Shown here: positions 9,536 to 19,606 of the stretch, in pieces
Numbering within the stretch: position 1 is the first letter of the stretch
Layout of the letters: every line of letters begins with the position of its first letter
Assembly: GCF_900119145.1 (NCBI RefSeq)
Contig: NZ_FPIY01000003.1
Coordinates: 224,299-288,298, forward strand
Direction: 5' to 3'
From: Cellulophaga fucicola
GTDB lineage: Bacteria > Bacteroidota > Bacteroidia > Flavobacteriales > Flavobacteriaceae
DNA length: 64,000 nt
Translations under genes and position numbers: made by a program
The notes under the pieces: model-generated
The model's database searches: none
What the model was told of the DNA's origin: nothing
What the model saw: only the letters and a program-made list of their open reading frames with translations

Positions 9536-12301
9536 ATGAAAAATTTAACCTCATTTATTCTATTTCTTTTTATTGGCTGCCTATCTATGGTTGGCCAAAA
9601 CCTCTATCCGCCCATACGTAACTATAAAATATTTGATTATAATGCGGCCAGCAACAACTGGGGATTATCTACCAGTGAAGATGGCGAATTATTCTCTGCC
9701 AATAACGCGGGCCTTCTACATTTTAATGGCGAAGAATGGAAACTTAATACCTTACCTAGCAAAACCACTATACGTTCTGTTGCCGCTATAAAAGATAAAG
9801 TCTACACTGGTTCTTATGAGGAGTTTGGCTTTTGGAAAAAAGATAGTTTAGGTATTTTACAATACACCTCTTTAACACACCTAATTAAGAATCACGAATT
9901 TACTAGTGAAGAATTCTGGCAAATTATACCTTTTAATAATTCAATTGTTTTTAGATCCTTCTCTAAGGTTTATGTGTACAAAGACAATAAAATAACAGTT
10001 GTAAAATCAGACATAATTGTAAATAATATTACCGCACACAATAACAAAATAATTGTAGCTGGTGGCGATGATGGGCTATTTTGGCTTAACGGAGAAACTC
10101 TAGAAGCATTACCATTAAAAGACAGTTTTTCTTTTGTAGATAAAACGGTTGTAGATATGGTAACATTTAACAACGGCTTATTAATAGGCACTAAATTAAG
10201 TGGTTGTTATTTTATTAAAGATGGTAAAATTACAGAATGGGCTAGCACCATTAACGATACACTAAAGCAATATCAACTAAATAAAATAGTAGTTCTAGAC
10301 CAAAAAAATATTGCTTTTGGAACCATAAAAAACGGACTTTTCTTATATAACAACTACACAAAAACATATAAAAGCATAAATAGAGAAGTTGGTCTACAAA
10401 ACAATACCATTTTAGCAATGATTGTGTTTAAAAACCAATTATGGCTAGGGTTAGATAATGGCATAGACCACATACAACTAGACCATCCAATTACATATTA
10501 CACAGATTTTACGGGTGTTTTAGGCACTGTTTACGACATTGCCACTTACAACAACAAGGTATACCTAGGTTCTAATACTGGACTATATTATGTAGACAAT
10601 AACAAACTACATTTTGTAAAAGGAACACAAGGTCACGTTTGGGATATTGCAGTAGTAGATAATGAACTTTTTTGCGGACACAATACAGGAACATTTAAAC
10701 TAAATGAAGACGGAGTAACAAAAGTATCTAACATTTCTGGAGGCTATCAAATAGAAAAAACACCAGAAAGAAATTCTTCATTCTTACAGGGTACATATAC
10801 AGGTATTGCAAAATACTCAAAAGATGATACTAATAACTGGCTTGTTACCAAATTAAAAGGCTTTGATTTACCTGTAAAAAAACTATGTTTTGAAGACAAC
10901 AAAACGCTTTGGGTTGCACATCCTTATAAAGGTTTTTATAAACTTAAATTGAACAGTACATATGACTCTGTAATTAGCTCCAAAGAATACAATGGTGATA
11001 ACGCCCCTAATAAATACAATGTAAAATTATATAATATTAAAAATCAGATTGTGTTTTACAGCCAAGGAGATTGGTTTAAATATGATCCTATTTTAGATAA
11101 GATTGTAACGTTAAAAGAGTTTGACTCCTTTAAAAACAATGAGCTGTTATACTACAACAATGATCATTTTTGGTTTATAGATAATGAGAAAAGTAAAAAA
11201 ATAACTTACACCAATTTTAAGGAAGACAATATTATTATTGAAAATCAAAGTTTAAAGAAGAGGATAATTCCTGAAGCAGAAAACATTATTAAGGTAAACG
11301 ATTCTACATATTACTTTTCTCTTGTAGATGGCTACAGCAAAATAAACTTTAACAAACTTAATTCTCAACTAAAAGACAACAACAGACTACCTACCCCTAA
11401 GCTTATTAGCTTTAAAGGTAAGCAAAGCACCTATGAAGTTAGCTCCAAAAATATTACATTACCTTATAAAGATGCTAGAAACATTACTTTAAAAATTGCT
11501 TCTCCTGGTATAATACACCCTAAATATTATTATAGTTTAGACGGAAAAAATGCTCAATTTGCAGAATTAGATAAAGGATTTATTTCTTTTCAGAATCTTA
11601 GCTACGGTGATTATACATTAGAAGTTTTTGGCGTAGGTATTGACAATAAAAAATCTGCCCCAAATGTCATCAACTTTACCATAAAAGCACCTTGGTATTT
11701 ATCTGTACCTGCACTATTAATTTATTGTTTGCTTGTAATTACCGCAATAATTATCATCAGAAAATATAATAAATACAAGCTAAATTTAAAACACAATAAG
11801 CTAAAAGAGCATTTGCAAAAAGAACAAGATGAAAAAATTGCGCTCTTAGAAAAAGAAAAACTAGCTAAAGAAATAAAACTTAAACAGAAAGAATTAGCGA
11901 ATACCACATTAAATATTGCTAAAAAGAACGAAATAATCTTAGACGTAAAAACATTGTTGGTCCAGAATAAAGACAAATTTACCAACCAACAACGTTATAA
12001 ATCTTTTATGAAAAGGTTAAACAATTCCGTTAATAACAAAGAAGATTGGAAACGCTTTGAAATGAATTTTAAAGAATTACATAGCGACTTTTTTGAAAAC
12101 CTACTAAAGCAATATCCTAAGCTTACTCCTAAAGATTTAAAACTCTGCGCATACCTTAAAATGAACCTATCTACTAAGGAAATTGCACCACTAATGGCTA
12201 TTACAATTAGAGGCGTAGAGATACATCGTTACAGATTACGTAAAAAGTTAAACATAGATAGCTCAGAAAACATATCTAACTTCCTAATCACCTTTAAATA
12301 A
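9536..12301 (+). CDS. Membrane-spanning propeller/Y_Y_Y/LuxR-type HTH regulator of the adjacent PUL
   Basis: One-component transmembrane regulator. In order: signal peptide (MKNLTSFILFLF...VGQ), a long periplasmic part with repeated WLG/WVAHPY-type motifs expected of the two-component-regulator beta-propeller, a Y_Y_Y-like domain around residues 640-715, one membrane helix at about 718-742 (SVPALLIYCLLVITAIIII), a charged coiled coil, and a C-terminal LuxR-like helix-turn-helix (LTPKDLKLCAYLKMNLSTKEIAPLM). It therefore resembles a hybrid two-component PUL sensor that lacks kinase and receiver domains. An upstream ATG at 9527 is in frame, but the start at 9536 leaves a proper signal peptide. 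The likely target is the susC operon that begins 232 bases downstream. Confidence 0.85.
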   Translation: MKNLTSFILFLFIGCLSMVGQNLYPPIRNYKIFDYNAASNNWGLSTSEDGELFSANNAGLLHFNGEEWKLNTLPSKTTIRSVAAIKDKVYTGSYEEFGFWKKDSLGILQYTSLTHLIKNHEFTSEEFWQIIPFNNSIVFRSFSKVYVYKDNKITVVKSDIIVNNITAHNNKIIVAGGDDGLFWLNGETLEALPLKDSFSFVDKTVVDMVTFNNGLLIGTKLSGCYFIKDGKITEWASTINDTLKQYQLNKIVVLDQKNIAFGTIKNGLFLYNNYTKTYKSINREVGLQNNTILAMIVFKNQLWLGLDNGIDHIQLDHPITYYTDFTGVLGTVYDIATYNNKVYLGSNTGLYYVDNNKLHFVKGTQGHVWDIAVVDNELFCGHNTGTFKLNEDGVTKVSNISGGYQIEKTPERNSSFLQGTYTGIAKYSKDDTNNWLVTKLKGFDLPVKKLCFEDNKTLWVAHPYKGFYKLKLNSTYDSVISSKEYNGDNAPNKYNVKLYNIKNQIVFYSQGDWFKYDPILDKIVTLKEFDSFKNNELLYYNNDHFWFIDNEKSKKITYTNFKEDNIIIENQSLKKRIIPEAENIIKVNDSTYYFSLVDGYSKINFNKLNSQLKDNNRLPTPKLISFKGKQSTYEVSSKNITLPYKDARNITLKIASPGIIHPKYYYSLDGKNAQFAELDKGFISFQNLSYGDYTLEVFGVGIDNKKSAPNVINFTIKAPWYLSVPALLIYCLLVITAIIIIRKYNKYKLNLKHNKLKEHLQKEQDEKIALLEKEKLAKEIKLKQKELANTTLNIAKKNEIILDVKTLLVQNKDKFTNQQRYKSFMKRLNNSVNNKEDWKRFEMNFKELHSDFFENLLKQYPKLTPKDLKLCAYLKMNLSTKEIAPLMAITIRGVEIHRYRLRKKLNIDSSENISNFLITFK

Positions 12302-12354
12302 AGGTTTTTCTGTCATAAACGACTTAACAATTACATAACACACAGTACATCATT

Positions 12355-12466
12355 ACTACATCAAACTGTTAAAAGTGATTAAAAAGTGCTCTAGAAACAC
12401 TACTGCAAACCACACTATTGGTGGTTTATAGCGCATATACTGCTTTGATGTAGTTTTTATGTAGTT
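12355..12466. promoter_or_regulatory. Repeat-rich control region upstream of susC
   Basis: The gap between the regulator gene and susC holds a perfect 11-base inverted repeat (ACTACATCAAA at 12355-12365 and TTTGATGTAGT at 12444-12454). The right arm overlaps two direct copies of ATGTAGTT spaced 11 bases apart (12448-12455 and 12459-12466), about one helical turn. A 7-base hairpin AAACCAC/GTGGTTT lies at 12407-12427. These are plausible operator half-sites for the LuxR-type regulator; binding is inference. Confidence 0.5.
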
Positions 12467-12533
12467 ACAAAAACCCCTCTAGACACACTGTTTTATTAAT
12501 TTAGTAAAAATCTAACTCAATTTTTAATGTATT

Positions 12534-15500
12534 ATGAAAATACTCAATCAAATATTATTAATATGCTTTATTTTGCTAGGTACAACAGCCTACGCACAAG
12601 AGAGTATTGCCGTTAAAGGGCAAGTATTAGATAATGATGGTATGCCTTTATTAGGTGCTAGCATTGTTATTAAAGGTACAACAACAGGAACACAGACAGA
12701 TTTTGATGGTAACTACCAACTAAACACGGTTCCTACTAACGCAACTTTAGTCGTTAGCTATATTGGTTTTATTACTTCAGAAATCGCTGTAAATAATAAA
12801 ACTTCTATTAATGTAACATTACAAGAAGATGCCCAGTCTTTAGATGAGGTCGTTGTAATTGGTTATGGAGAAATGAAATCTAAAGATTTAACCTCTGCTA
12901 TTACAACTATTAAAGCAGATGAACTAGCGGCGGTACCAACAGGGTCTGCTATGCAAGCAATGCAGGGTAAAGTTGCAGGTATGCAAGTTGTAAGTAGTGG
13001 TTCTCCTGGACAAGGACCTACTATTAGAGTAAGAGGTATAGGATCTTACAACACAGGCGCTTCTGCTCCTTTGTATGTTGTAGACGGTATGTTTTTTGAC
13101 AATATCGACTTTTTAAACACATCAGACATAACATCTATTTCTGTCTTAAAAGATGCTTCTGCATCTGCTATTTATGGGGTTAGAGCTGCAAACGGTGTTG
13201 TTTTAATAGAAACTAAATCTGGTGCTTTTAATAAAAAAGCAGAAATTACATATGATGGCTACACAGGTTTTCAAATAGCACAAAACGTATTAAAAGTTGC
13301 CAACGCAGAACAGTTTACAACCTTAGCCTTAGAGTCTGGCTCTGCACCAGATGCTGAGTTTATTTTAAACGCTATGCAACGTTATGGTCGTAGTAGAGTA
13401 AATCCAAATGTACCAAATGTAAATACAGATTGGTACGATGAGATTATTAGACCAGCTATAATTAAAAACCATAGTATAGGCATTACTGGTGGTAGTGATG
13501 ATGTTAGCTACTCAGTTGGTGCTAATTATTTTGGTCAACAAGGTATTCTTAAAATGAAAAATGAATACGAGCGTTTTAATCTAAGAAGTAAAATAGAATT
13601 TAAGGCTAACGACAGGTTAAGAGTAGGTGCAAATACTGTAATTAGTAATGCTACAAGGTATGATGGCGAAAACTCCGCTTGGCGTTCTGCTTATTTTGCA
13701 GTTCCTATTTTACCTATTTATGATACAAACCTTGCTAGCGACCCAAATGTTTTCCCTACAAACTACGCTAACGCACAAGACTTAGGCTACAGAGGCGGTC
13801 AAAACCCTTTTCCCCTTTTAGATTTTAATGAAAACAGAACAAAAATTAGAAATGTACTTGCTAATTTTTATGCCGAGTTAGACTTAATACCTACTAAACT
13901 TAAGTTTAAAACTGCATACAACCATAATTACCAAACATTTGAAACTAGAAATGTGGGACTTCCATATTATATAGGTAATGGTTTTCAGAGACAAGATGCT
14001 TCTTTAGCTAAAAGCAACACAACAATATCTAACCAAATTTGGGATAATACATTAACCTATAAAGAATCTTTTGGAAACCATAACTTAACTGTTTTAGCTG
14101 GTACTTCTTTTAGAGACGAATCTTTTCAATCTTTAAGAGCAACAGGATTAAACTTTCCTTTAACAGGTGAAGAAGCATATTACCTAGATCAAGCACAAAC
14201 TATTGTAGAAAATAGTGTTGGTGATGGTGGTGCAAGAGAATACGGATTCTCTTATTTTAGTAGAGTTTCTTATAATTATGATGACAAATACCTTCTTTAT
14301 GGAACCTTTAGGGCTGATGGAACTAACAAATACCAAGAAAAATGGGGTTATTTCCCTACTATTGGTGCTGGTTGGGTACTGTCTGAAGAATCTTTTATGC
14401 AAGATAACGGTATCTTCGATTTTCTTAAACTACGTGCAAGTTGGGGTAAATTAGGAAACGATAATGTTGCCGGTAGTAATGGTTCTATTACTTCTACTGT
14501 TGTTACTACTGCCTTAGGAGATACTATGTTTAGTGGTTTAAATACAGGAAGTGATTTTACTTCTTTAAAATGGGAAGTAACAGAAGAAACTAACGTTGGT
14601 ATTAATGCTAATTTCTTAAATAATAACTTATCTCTAGAAGCAGATTATTACGTTAGAGATACTCAAGATGCTGTTATACCAGTACAAAGACCTTTAATTC
14701 CAGGTACAACTAGACAAAACGTTGGAGAGATAAGAAACTCTGGTTTTGAAATGTCATTAAACTGGAATAAAAAAGTATCTGATGATTTTAGTTATTCTAT
14801 TGGCGGTAATTTCTCTACCCTAAAAAATGAAGTTTTAGATCTTAACGGACAACCTTATATAGATGCTGGTTCAGCAGAATTTCGTCAACGCTCTATTGTA
14901 GGCGAACCTCTTTTTGCCTTTTATGGACGAGAAATTGCTGGTGTTTACCAGAATGAAGCAGAGATATTAGCAGATCCTGTAGCAGTAGCAAACAATTTAG
15001 TTCCTGGCGATTTTAAATATAAAGAAAACGGTGGTGACCCAACTACTATTGATGATGATGACCGTGTAGTTTTAGGATCTTACCTACCAACATACTCTTA
15101 TGGTTTTAACTTTGGCTTTAATTATAAAAACTTTGACTTTACAGCCACAGCTTCTGGACAAGGTGGTAACAAAATACTTAACCGTAAAAGATTAGAAGTA
15201 ATTTTTACTAGTGATACTAACTGGGATAGAGATTTTGCTGTAAACCGTTGGCACGGTGAGGGTACTACAAACTCATACCCATCTTCTGCTGCAACACGTA
15301 AAGGTTGGAACCAGAAATTAAACGATTACTACGTTGAAGACGGAGATTATTTTAGAATTCAGAATATAACTCTTGGGTATACCATTAATAAAGATGGTAA
15401 AATGAAAGGTGTTCCTAAAACACGAATTTACTTAACTGCAGAAAAGCCATTAACCATATTTGGATACAACGGATTTAGTCCTGAGGTTGCTAATGGCGTA

Positions 15501-15560
15501 GATAACCAAACATACCCAATCCCAGCTGTATATACAATGGGTGTTAACATTAAAATATAA
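12534..15560 (+). CDS. SusC/RagA-type TonB-linked outer-membrane transporter
   Basis: Outer-membrane beta-barrel that imports oligosaccharides with its SusD partner, powered by TonB-ExbBD. The 1008-residue protein has a signal peptide ending AYAQ, an N-terminal carboxypeptidase-regulatory-like (CNA-B type) domain (VKGQVLDNDGMPLLGASIVIKG), a TonB-box-like segment near LDEVVVIGYG, a plug domain (VRGIGSYNTGASAPLYVVDG; LKDASASAIYGVRAANGVVLIETK), and a long barrel ending in NIKI. It is the first gene of the predicted beta-1,2-glucan operon and lies 5 bases upstream of its susD. Confidence 0.95.
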   Translation: MKILNQILLICFILLGTTAYAQESIAVKGQVLDNDGMPLLGASIVIKGTTTGTQTDFDGNYQLNTVPTNATLVVSYIGFITSEIAVNNKTSINVTLQEDAQSLDEVVVIGYGEMKSKDLTSAITTIKADELAAVPTGSAMQAMQGKVAGMQVVSSGSPGQGPTIRVRGIGSYNTGASAPLYVVDGMFFDNIDFLNTSDITSISVLKDASASAIYGVRAANGVVLIETKSGAFNKKAEITYDGYTGFQIAQNVLKVANAEQFTTLALESGSAPDAEFILNAMQRYGRSRVNPNVPNVNTDWYDEIIRPAIIKNHSIGITGGSDDVSYSVGANYFGQQGILKMKNEYERFNLRSKIEFKANDRLRVGANTVISNATRYDGENSAWRSAYFAVPILPIYDTNLASDPNVFPTNYANAQDLGYRGGQNPFPLLDFNENRTKIRNVLANFYAELDLIPTKLKFKTAYNHNYQTFETRNVGLPYYIGNGFQRQDASLAKSNTTISNQIWDNTLTYKESFGNHNLTVLAGTSFRDESFQSLRATGLNFPLTGEEAYYLDQAQTIVENSVGDGGAREYGFSYFSRVSYNYDDKYLLYGTFRADGTNKYQEKWGYFPTIGAGWVLSEESFMQDNGIFDFLKLRASWGKLGNDNVAGSNGSITSTVVTTALGDTMFSGLNTGSDFTSLKWEVTEETNVGINANFLNNNLSLEADYYVRDTQDAVIPVQRPLIPGTTRQNVGEIRNSGFEMSLNWNKKVSDDFSYSIGGNFSTLKNEVLDLNGQPYIDAGSAEFRQRSIVGEPLFAFYGREIAGVYQNEAEILADPVAVANNLVPGDFKYKENGGDPTTIDDDDRVVLGSYLPTYSYGFNFGFNYKNFDFTATASGQGGNKILNRKRLEVIFTSDTNWDRDFAVNRWHGEGTTNSYPSSAATRKGWNQKLNDYYVEDGDYFRIQNITLGYTINKDGKMKGVPKTRIYLTAEKPLTIFGYNGFSPEVANGVDNQTYPIPAVYTMGVNIKI

Positions 15561-15565
15561 GACTT

Positions 15566-17116
15566 ATGAAACTGTATAAAAAACACATTTCACCTTTATT
15601 TTTACTAGCCCTAGTTGCTTTGGTATTTATTGGGTGTTCAGACAAGTTAGACGAGCCTCAGGAGAATAATAATTTTGCTGGTGGTACAGATTTTTCCAAA
15701 ACAGAGAATATGATATTATCTCTAATTGGTGTTTACGATGCTTTCCAATCTCGTGGATGGGAGCAACCGTTACTAATCTCTGTTCGTGGGGACGATGTTA
15801 ATGCTGGTGGATTGGGAGATCAACAAGATTTTGCCGAAACTGATCTTTTTAACTACAACAAAGATTATTGGATGTACAATTCGCTTTGGGAAAACGTATA
15901 CGTAGATATTATTACAGCACATACAGCTATGGAACAAATAGCGCGTTACCAAGAGTTTGCAGATGCAGACGGTGTAGACAAAGCAAATCAATATATTGCA
16001 GAATCTAAAGTGCTTAGAGCAATGATGCTTTTTCAAATATCTCAGGTTTGGGGAGACGTTTTTATCCCAGAATCTTCAGACACTGGTGCTCTTTTAAGTG
16101 TAACAGAATTGCCTACTAAAGATGAAGTTATGCAGCATTTATCTGACCAAATGGACGAAGCTATTCCGTTTTTACCAGATATGAGACCTAACGAACGTAC
16201 AGATGTACCAGGTGGCGTAACTAAATATACTGCTCTTGCTATAAAAGCACTAGCAAACCAAGAACTTAAAAACTACCCAGCTGTTGCTTCTGCTACAGGA
16301 CAAATTATAAACTCTGGTAAATTTAGTTTATTCTCAAATTATTACGAGCTTTTTAAAACGCCTGGTAAACTTAGTGATGAGAGTATTTTAGATTTACAAT
16401 ATTCAGATTTTGGACAAGGAGAAGGTGATCGTGAAGGCCATTTATTACAACCTTACGGACCACAAAACTGGACACCTGCTGTTACTGGTGCGGGTTCTGG
16501 ATGGGGATTTTATGAGCCTAGCATCAAGTTTATTAAATTCATGCTAGACCGCGGAGAAGCTGTGCGTTTAGAAACAAGCGTATTATTTACAGACCGTGGT
16601 ATTGCGGAGCTTCAAACAGACCCAGCTTATGCTAGTTTACCAAGTTTTGTAAACAATACAACAAGAGATGGTGATATTATTGAAGACTATGCTAGAGCAC
16701 TTTTCTCTAGTGGTAAACACTATTTACCATCAAACCAACTAATAGAAGGTAGAACAGAATACGGTAGCAACAAAAACTACAGTGTTATACGTTATGCAGA
16801 AATTTTATTAATGTACGCAGAAGCGGTAACACAGGGAGCACCTGCAACTTCTGTTAGCGCAGATAATGCTGTAAACATTGTGAGACAAAGAGCAGGTATG
16901 CCATTACTTACTGGTGTAACATTAGATAATGTATTGGATGAAAAATTTGCAGAACTAGGTATGGAATGGGGTAAGCGCTATTACGATATGGTTAGACTAG
17001 GTAGATTTAGCGAGCTAAGCTACGACGGAAGAACTTTTTCTGAAGACAAAGTTTACCTTCCTTACCCTCAACCTCAAGTAGATCAATTTCCAATATTAGG
17101 AAACCCATCAAACTAA
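15566..17116 (+). CDS. SusD/RagB-type surface glycan-binding lipoprotein
   Basis: Lid-like surface lipoprotein that captures glycan for the SusC pore. 516 residues, signal peptide with lipobox ending FIGC near residue 24, then helical TPR-like SusD folds. Typical family landmarks are the repeated YAEILLMYAEA segment near residue 410 and VNIVRQRAGMP near residue 435, followed by ELGMEWGKRYYDMVRLGR near residue 460. Immediately follows susC and precedes a LamG lipoprotein, as in a standard PUL. Confidence 0.94.
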   Translation: MKLYKKHISPLFLLALVALVFIGCSDKLDEPQENNNFAGGTDFSKTENMILSLIGVYDAFQSRGWEQPLLISVRGDDVNAGGLGDQQDFAETDLFNYNKDYWMYNSLWENVYVDIITAHTAMEQIARYQEFADADGVDKANQYIAESKVLRAMMLFQISQVWGDVFIPESSDTGALLSVTELPTKDEVMQHLSDQMDEAIPFLPDMRPNERTDVPGGVTKYTALAIKALANQELKNYPAVASATGQIINSGKFSLFSNYYELFKTPGKLSDESILDLQYSDFGQGEGDREGHLLQPYGPQNWTPAVTGAGSGWGFYEPSIKFIKFMLDRGEAVRLETSVLFTDRGIAELQTDPAYASLPSFVNNTTRDGDIIEDYARALFSSGKHYLPSNQLIEGRTEYGSNKNYSVIRYAEILLMYAEAVTQGAPATSVSADNAVNIVRQRAGMPLLTGVTLDNVLDEKFAELGMEWGKRYYDMVRLGRFSELSYDGRTFSEDKVYLPYPQPQVDQFPILGNPSN

Positions 17117-17128
17117 AAACAAAAAGCA

Positions 17129-18232
17129 ATGAAAAATTTAAAATACATCGTAATCTGTATGGTTACTGCTTTATTTTTATATTCTTGTGACCAAGGTATA
17201 GATAACATTACACAAGTAGTTGCAGGCGCAGATGAAACTGCTCCGGCAGTTAAAATAAATTACCCTACAGAGGGCACAAGAATAAGAGTTGTTGAAGACG
17301 TTACATCTATAACTATAGATTTTGAAGTTACAGATGATATAGAAATTGCTTCTATAGATGTGAAGATAGACAACAACAGTATACAATCCTTCTCTAGTTT
17401 TAAGGACTACAGAAGAGTTTTAATAGACAATCTTGTTTTTAATAATTTAGTTGATGGTACGCACCAACTAACAATTATTGCAACAGATTTAGATGGTAAG
17501 ACTACTGAAGCATCAACAAACTTTGAAAAAGAACCTCCATATAAGCCATTATACGACGGAGAAACTTTTTATATGCCTTTTGATGGTGATTACTTAGAGC
17601 TTATTACGTTAACTGAAGCAACAAAAGTAGGCACTCCTAATTTTGCTGGCGAAAGTGTTCTTGGCACCAATGCCTATGCAGGAGCTGCAGATAGTTACCT
17701 AAGCTATTCTACAGAAGGTTTAACTGGTAGCACAGAATTTAGTGCAACATTTTGGTACAAACTAAATGCAACGCCAGATAGGTCAGGAATCTTAGTAATG
17801 GGACCACCTGATACAGAAAACGCAGGGTTTCCAGATGTTCAAAACCTAAGAACAAGTGGTTTTCGTTTTTTTAGAGAAGGAAGTCCAGACAGACAAGAAT
17901 TTAAATTAATAGTAGGCAACGGCTCAGCAGATATTTGGTTTGGCGGCGGTGACAATACAGCTATAGCAGCATCTAGTGGTGAATGGGTACAAATTGCTTT
18001 TACAATTTCAGATACTAAATGTGTTATGTATTTTGATGGTGAAATAGTAGCTGAAGGTGAGTTTTCAGGAATAGATTGGACAGGTTGTGATATTCTATCA
18101 ATTGCTTCAGGTGCACCTAGGTTTACTGAATGGGGGCATCTATCAGATCAAAGTTTAATTGATGAATTACGCCTATACAACAAAGCACTTACACAAGAAG
18201 AGATACAGTCTATTAGAGACGCAGATTTATAA
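17129..18232 (+). CDS. LamG-type surface lipoprotein, probable glycan-binding protein of the PUL
   Basis: Takes the SusE/SusF position in the operon. The 367 residues comprise a lipoprotein signal (lipobox LYSC at about 20), an Ig-like beta-sandwich (about 40-130, VKINYPTEGTRIRV...DGTHQLTIIATDLDG), and a concanavalin-like LamG domain (about 145-365) ending in the typical LIDELRLYNKALTQEEI. No catalytic residues are evident, so a binding role is inferred from domain type and position 12 bases after susD. Confidence 0.8.
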   Translation: MKNLKYIVICMVTALFLYSCDQGIDNITQVVAGADETAPAVKINYPTEGTRIRVVEDVTSITIDFEVTDDIEIASIDVKIDNNSIQSFSSFKDYRRVLIDNLVFNNLVDGTHQLTIIATDLDGKTTEASTNFEKEPPYKPLYDGETFYMPFDGDYLELITLTEATKVGTPNFAGESVLGTNAYAGAADSYLSYSTEGLTGSTEFSATFWYKLNATPDRSGILVMGPPDTENAGFPDVQNLRTSGFRFFREGSPDRQEFKLIVGNGSADIWFGGGDNTAIAASSGEWVQIAFTISDTKCVMYFDGEIVAEGEFSGIDWTGCDILSIASGAPRFTEWGHLSDQSLIDELRLYNKALTQEEIQSIRDADL

Positions 18233-18268
18233 AATACACACATTTTTTAGTTTTTAGTTAATTCATTT

Positions 18269-19606
18269 ATGAGATTATTTTTAGTAGTTGCGGTTGCTGC
18301 ATCCCTATTAACGGGATGCAAAGACCATCCAAAAAAAATACAGAAACAAGTTTGGACAGATGAAGCCTTAATGGACACTGTGCAAAAACAAACTTTTAGT
18401 TATTTCTGGGAAGGCGCAGAGCCTACTTCTGGTTTAGCTAGAGAACGTATACATTTAGATAGTATTTACCCATCTCACGATAAAGATATTATAACAATTG
18501 GTGGTTCTGGTTTTGGACTAATGACAATATTGGTTGGTGCAGAACGTGGTTATATTACCAAAGAAGAAGCGCTTATTCGGTTTGAAAAAGCAGTTTCTTT
18601 TTTAGAAAAAGCAGACCGTTTTCACGGTGCTTGGCCACATTGGTTATTGCCTTCTGGAAAAGTTGCTCCTTTTAGCACTTATGATGATGGTGGAGATTTA
18701 GTAGAAACAGCCTTTTTAGTTCAAGGTTTACTAACGGTAAAAGAATACTACGTAAATGGTAATGAAAGAGAGCAGAAACTAGCAGCACAAATTCAGAAAC
18801 TTTGGGAAGAAGTAGAATGGGACTGGTACACAAGAGGTGAAAATACCTTGTACTGGCATTGGTCTCCTAATGTAGAATGGAAAATGAATTTCCCCGTTGG
18901 TGGTTATAATGAAGCTTTAGTAATGTATGTGCTAGCTGCTGCATCACCAACACACCCAATAACAAAAGAGGTATATGATCAAGGTTGGGCTTTAAAAGGA
19001 GAAATTGCAAAAGACACAACTTTTTACGGTCTAGAAACGGTACTTAATCATTATGAGCACGATGCTTCACCTGTAGGTCCACTTTTCTGGGCTCACTATT
19101 CGTATTTAGGCTTAGATCCAAAAGGCTTAACAGATGCCTATGCAGACTACTGGAAACTAAATGTAAATCACGCTAAAATACAATACAACTATGCCGTAGA
19201 CAATCCTAAGAAATACAAAGGATATGGCAAAAAAATGTGGGGGTTAACATCTAGTTATTCTATAAACGGTTATGATGGTCATAGACCAGATAACGACTTA
19301 AGTGTAATATCACCTACAGCTGCGTTATCTTCTATGCCATACACACCTAAAGAAAGCTTGCAGTTTTTACGCTATATGTACACAGAACAAGATTCTCTTA
19401 TTGGTAAATATGGTCCTTACGATGCTTTTAGTTTAGAAAAAAACTGGTCTTTACCTCGATATTTAGCTATAGATCAAGGTCCAATTCCTGTAATGATAGA
19501 AAACTACAGAACAGGTTTGTTGTGGAATTTATTTATGAAGAATAAAGACTTACACAAGGGATTAGAAAAATTAGGTTTCTCTACAACACATAAAAATGAC
19601 AATTAA
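18269..19606 (+). CDS. GH144-type endo-beta-1,2-glucanase (PF10091), lipoprotein, copy 1
   Basis: An (alpha/alpha)6-barrel glycosidase of the PF10091 glucoamylase-like family. Characterised bacterial members (GH144) are endo-beta-1,2-glucanases. Seen: lipobox LLTGC with Cys17, RFHGAWPHW near 118, the acidic segment DDGGDLVETAFLVQGLL from about 139 (candidate catalytic or substrate-binding acids), WHWSPNVEW, GPLFWAHYSYLGLDP, and C-terminal AIDQGPIPVMIENYRTGLLW. It overlaps the next, homologous gene by 11 bases. Surface anchoring suggests initial chain cleavage outside the cell. The PF10091 assignment is strong; the exact linkage specificity is inferred. Confidence 0.82.
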   Translation: MRLFLVVAVAASLLTGCKDHPKKIQKQVWTDEALMDTVQKQTFSYFWEGAEPTSGLARERIHLDSIYPSHDKDIITIGGSGFGLMTILVGAERGYITKEEALIRFEKAVSFLEKADRFHGAWPHWLLPSGKVAPFSTYDDGGDLVETAFLVQGLLTVKEYYVNGNEREQKLAAQIQKLWEEVEWDWYTRGENTLYWHWSPNVEWKMNFPVGGYNEALVMYVLAAASPTHPITKEVYDQGWALKGEIAKDTTFYGLETVLNHYEHDASPVGPLFWAHYSYLGLDPKGLTDAYADYWKLNVNHAKIQYNYAVDNPKKYKGYGKKMWGLTSSYSINGYDGHRPDNDLSVISPTAALSSMPYTPKESLQFLRYMYTEQDSLIGKYGPYDAFSLEKNWSLPRYLAIDQGPIPVMIENYRTGLLWNLFMKNKDLHKGLEKLGFSTTHKNDN

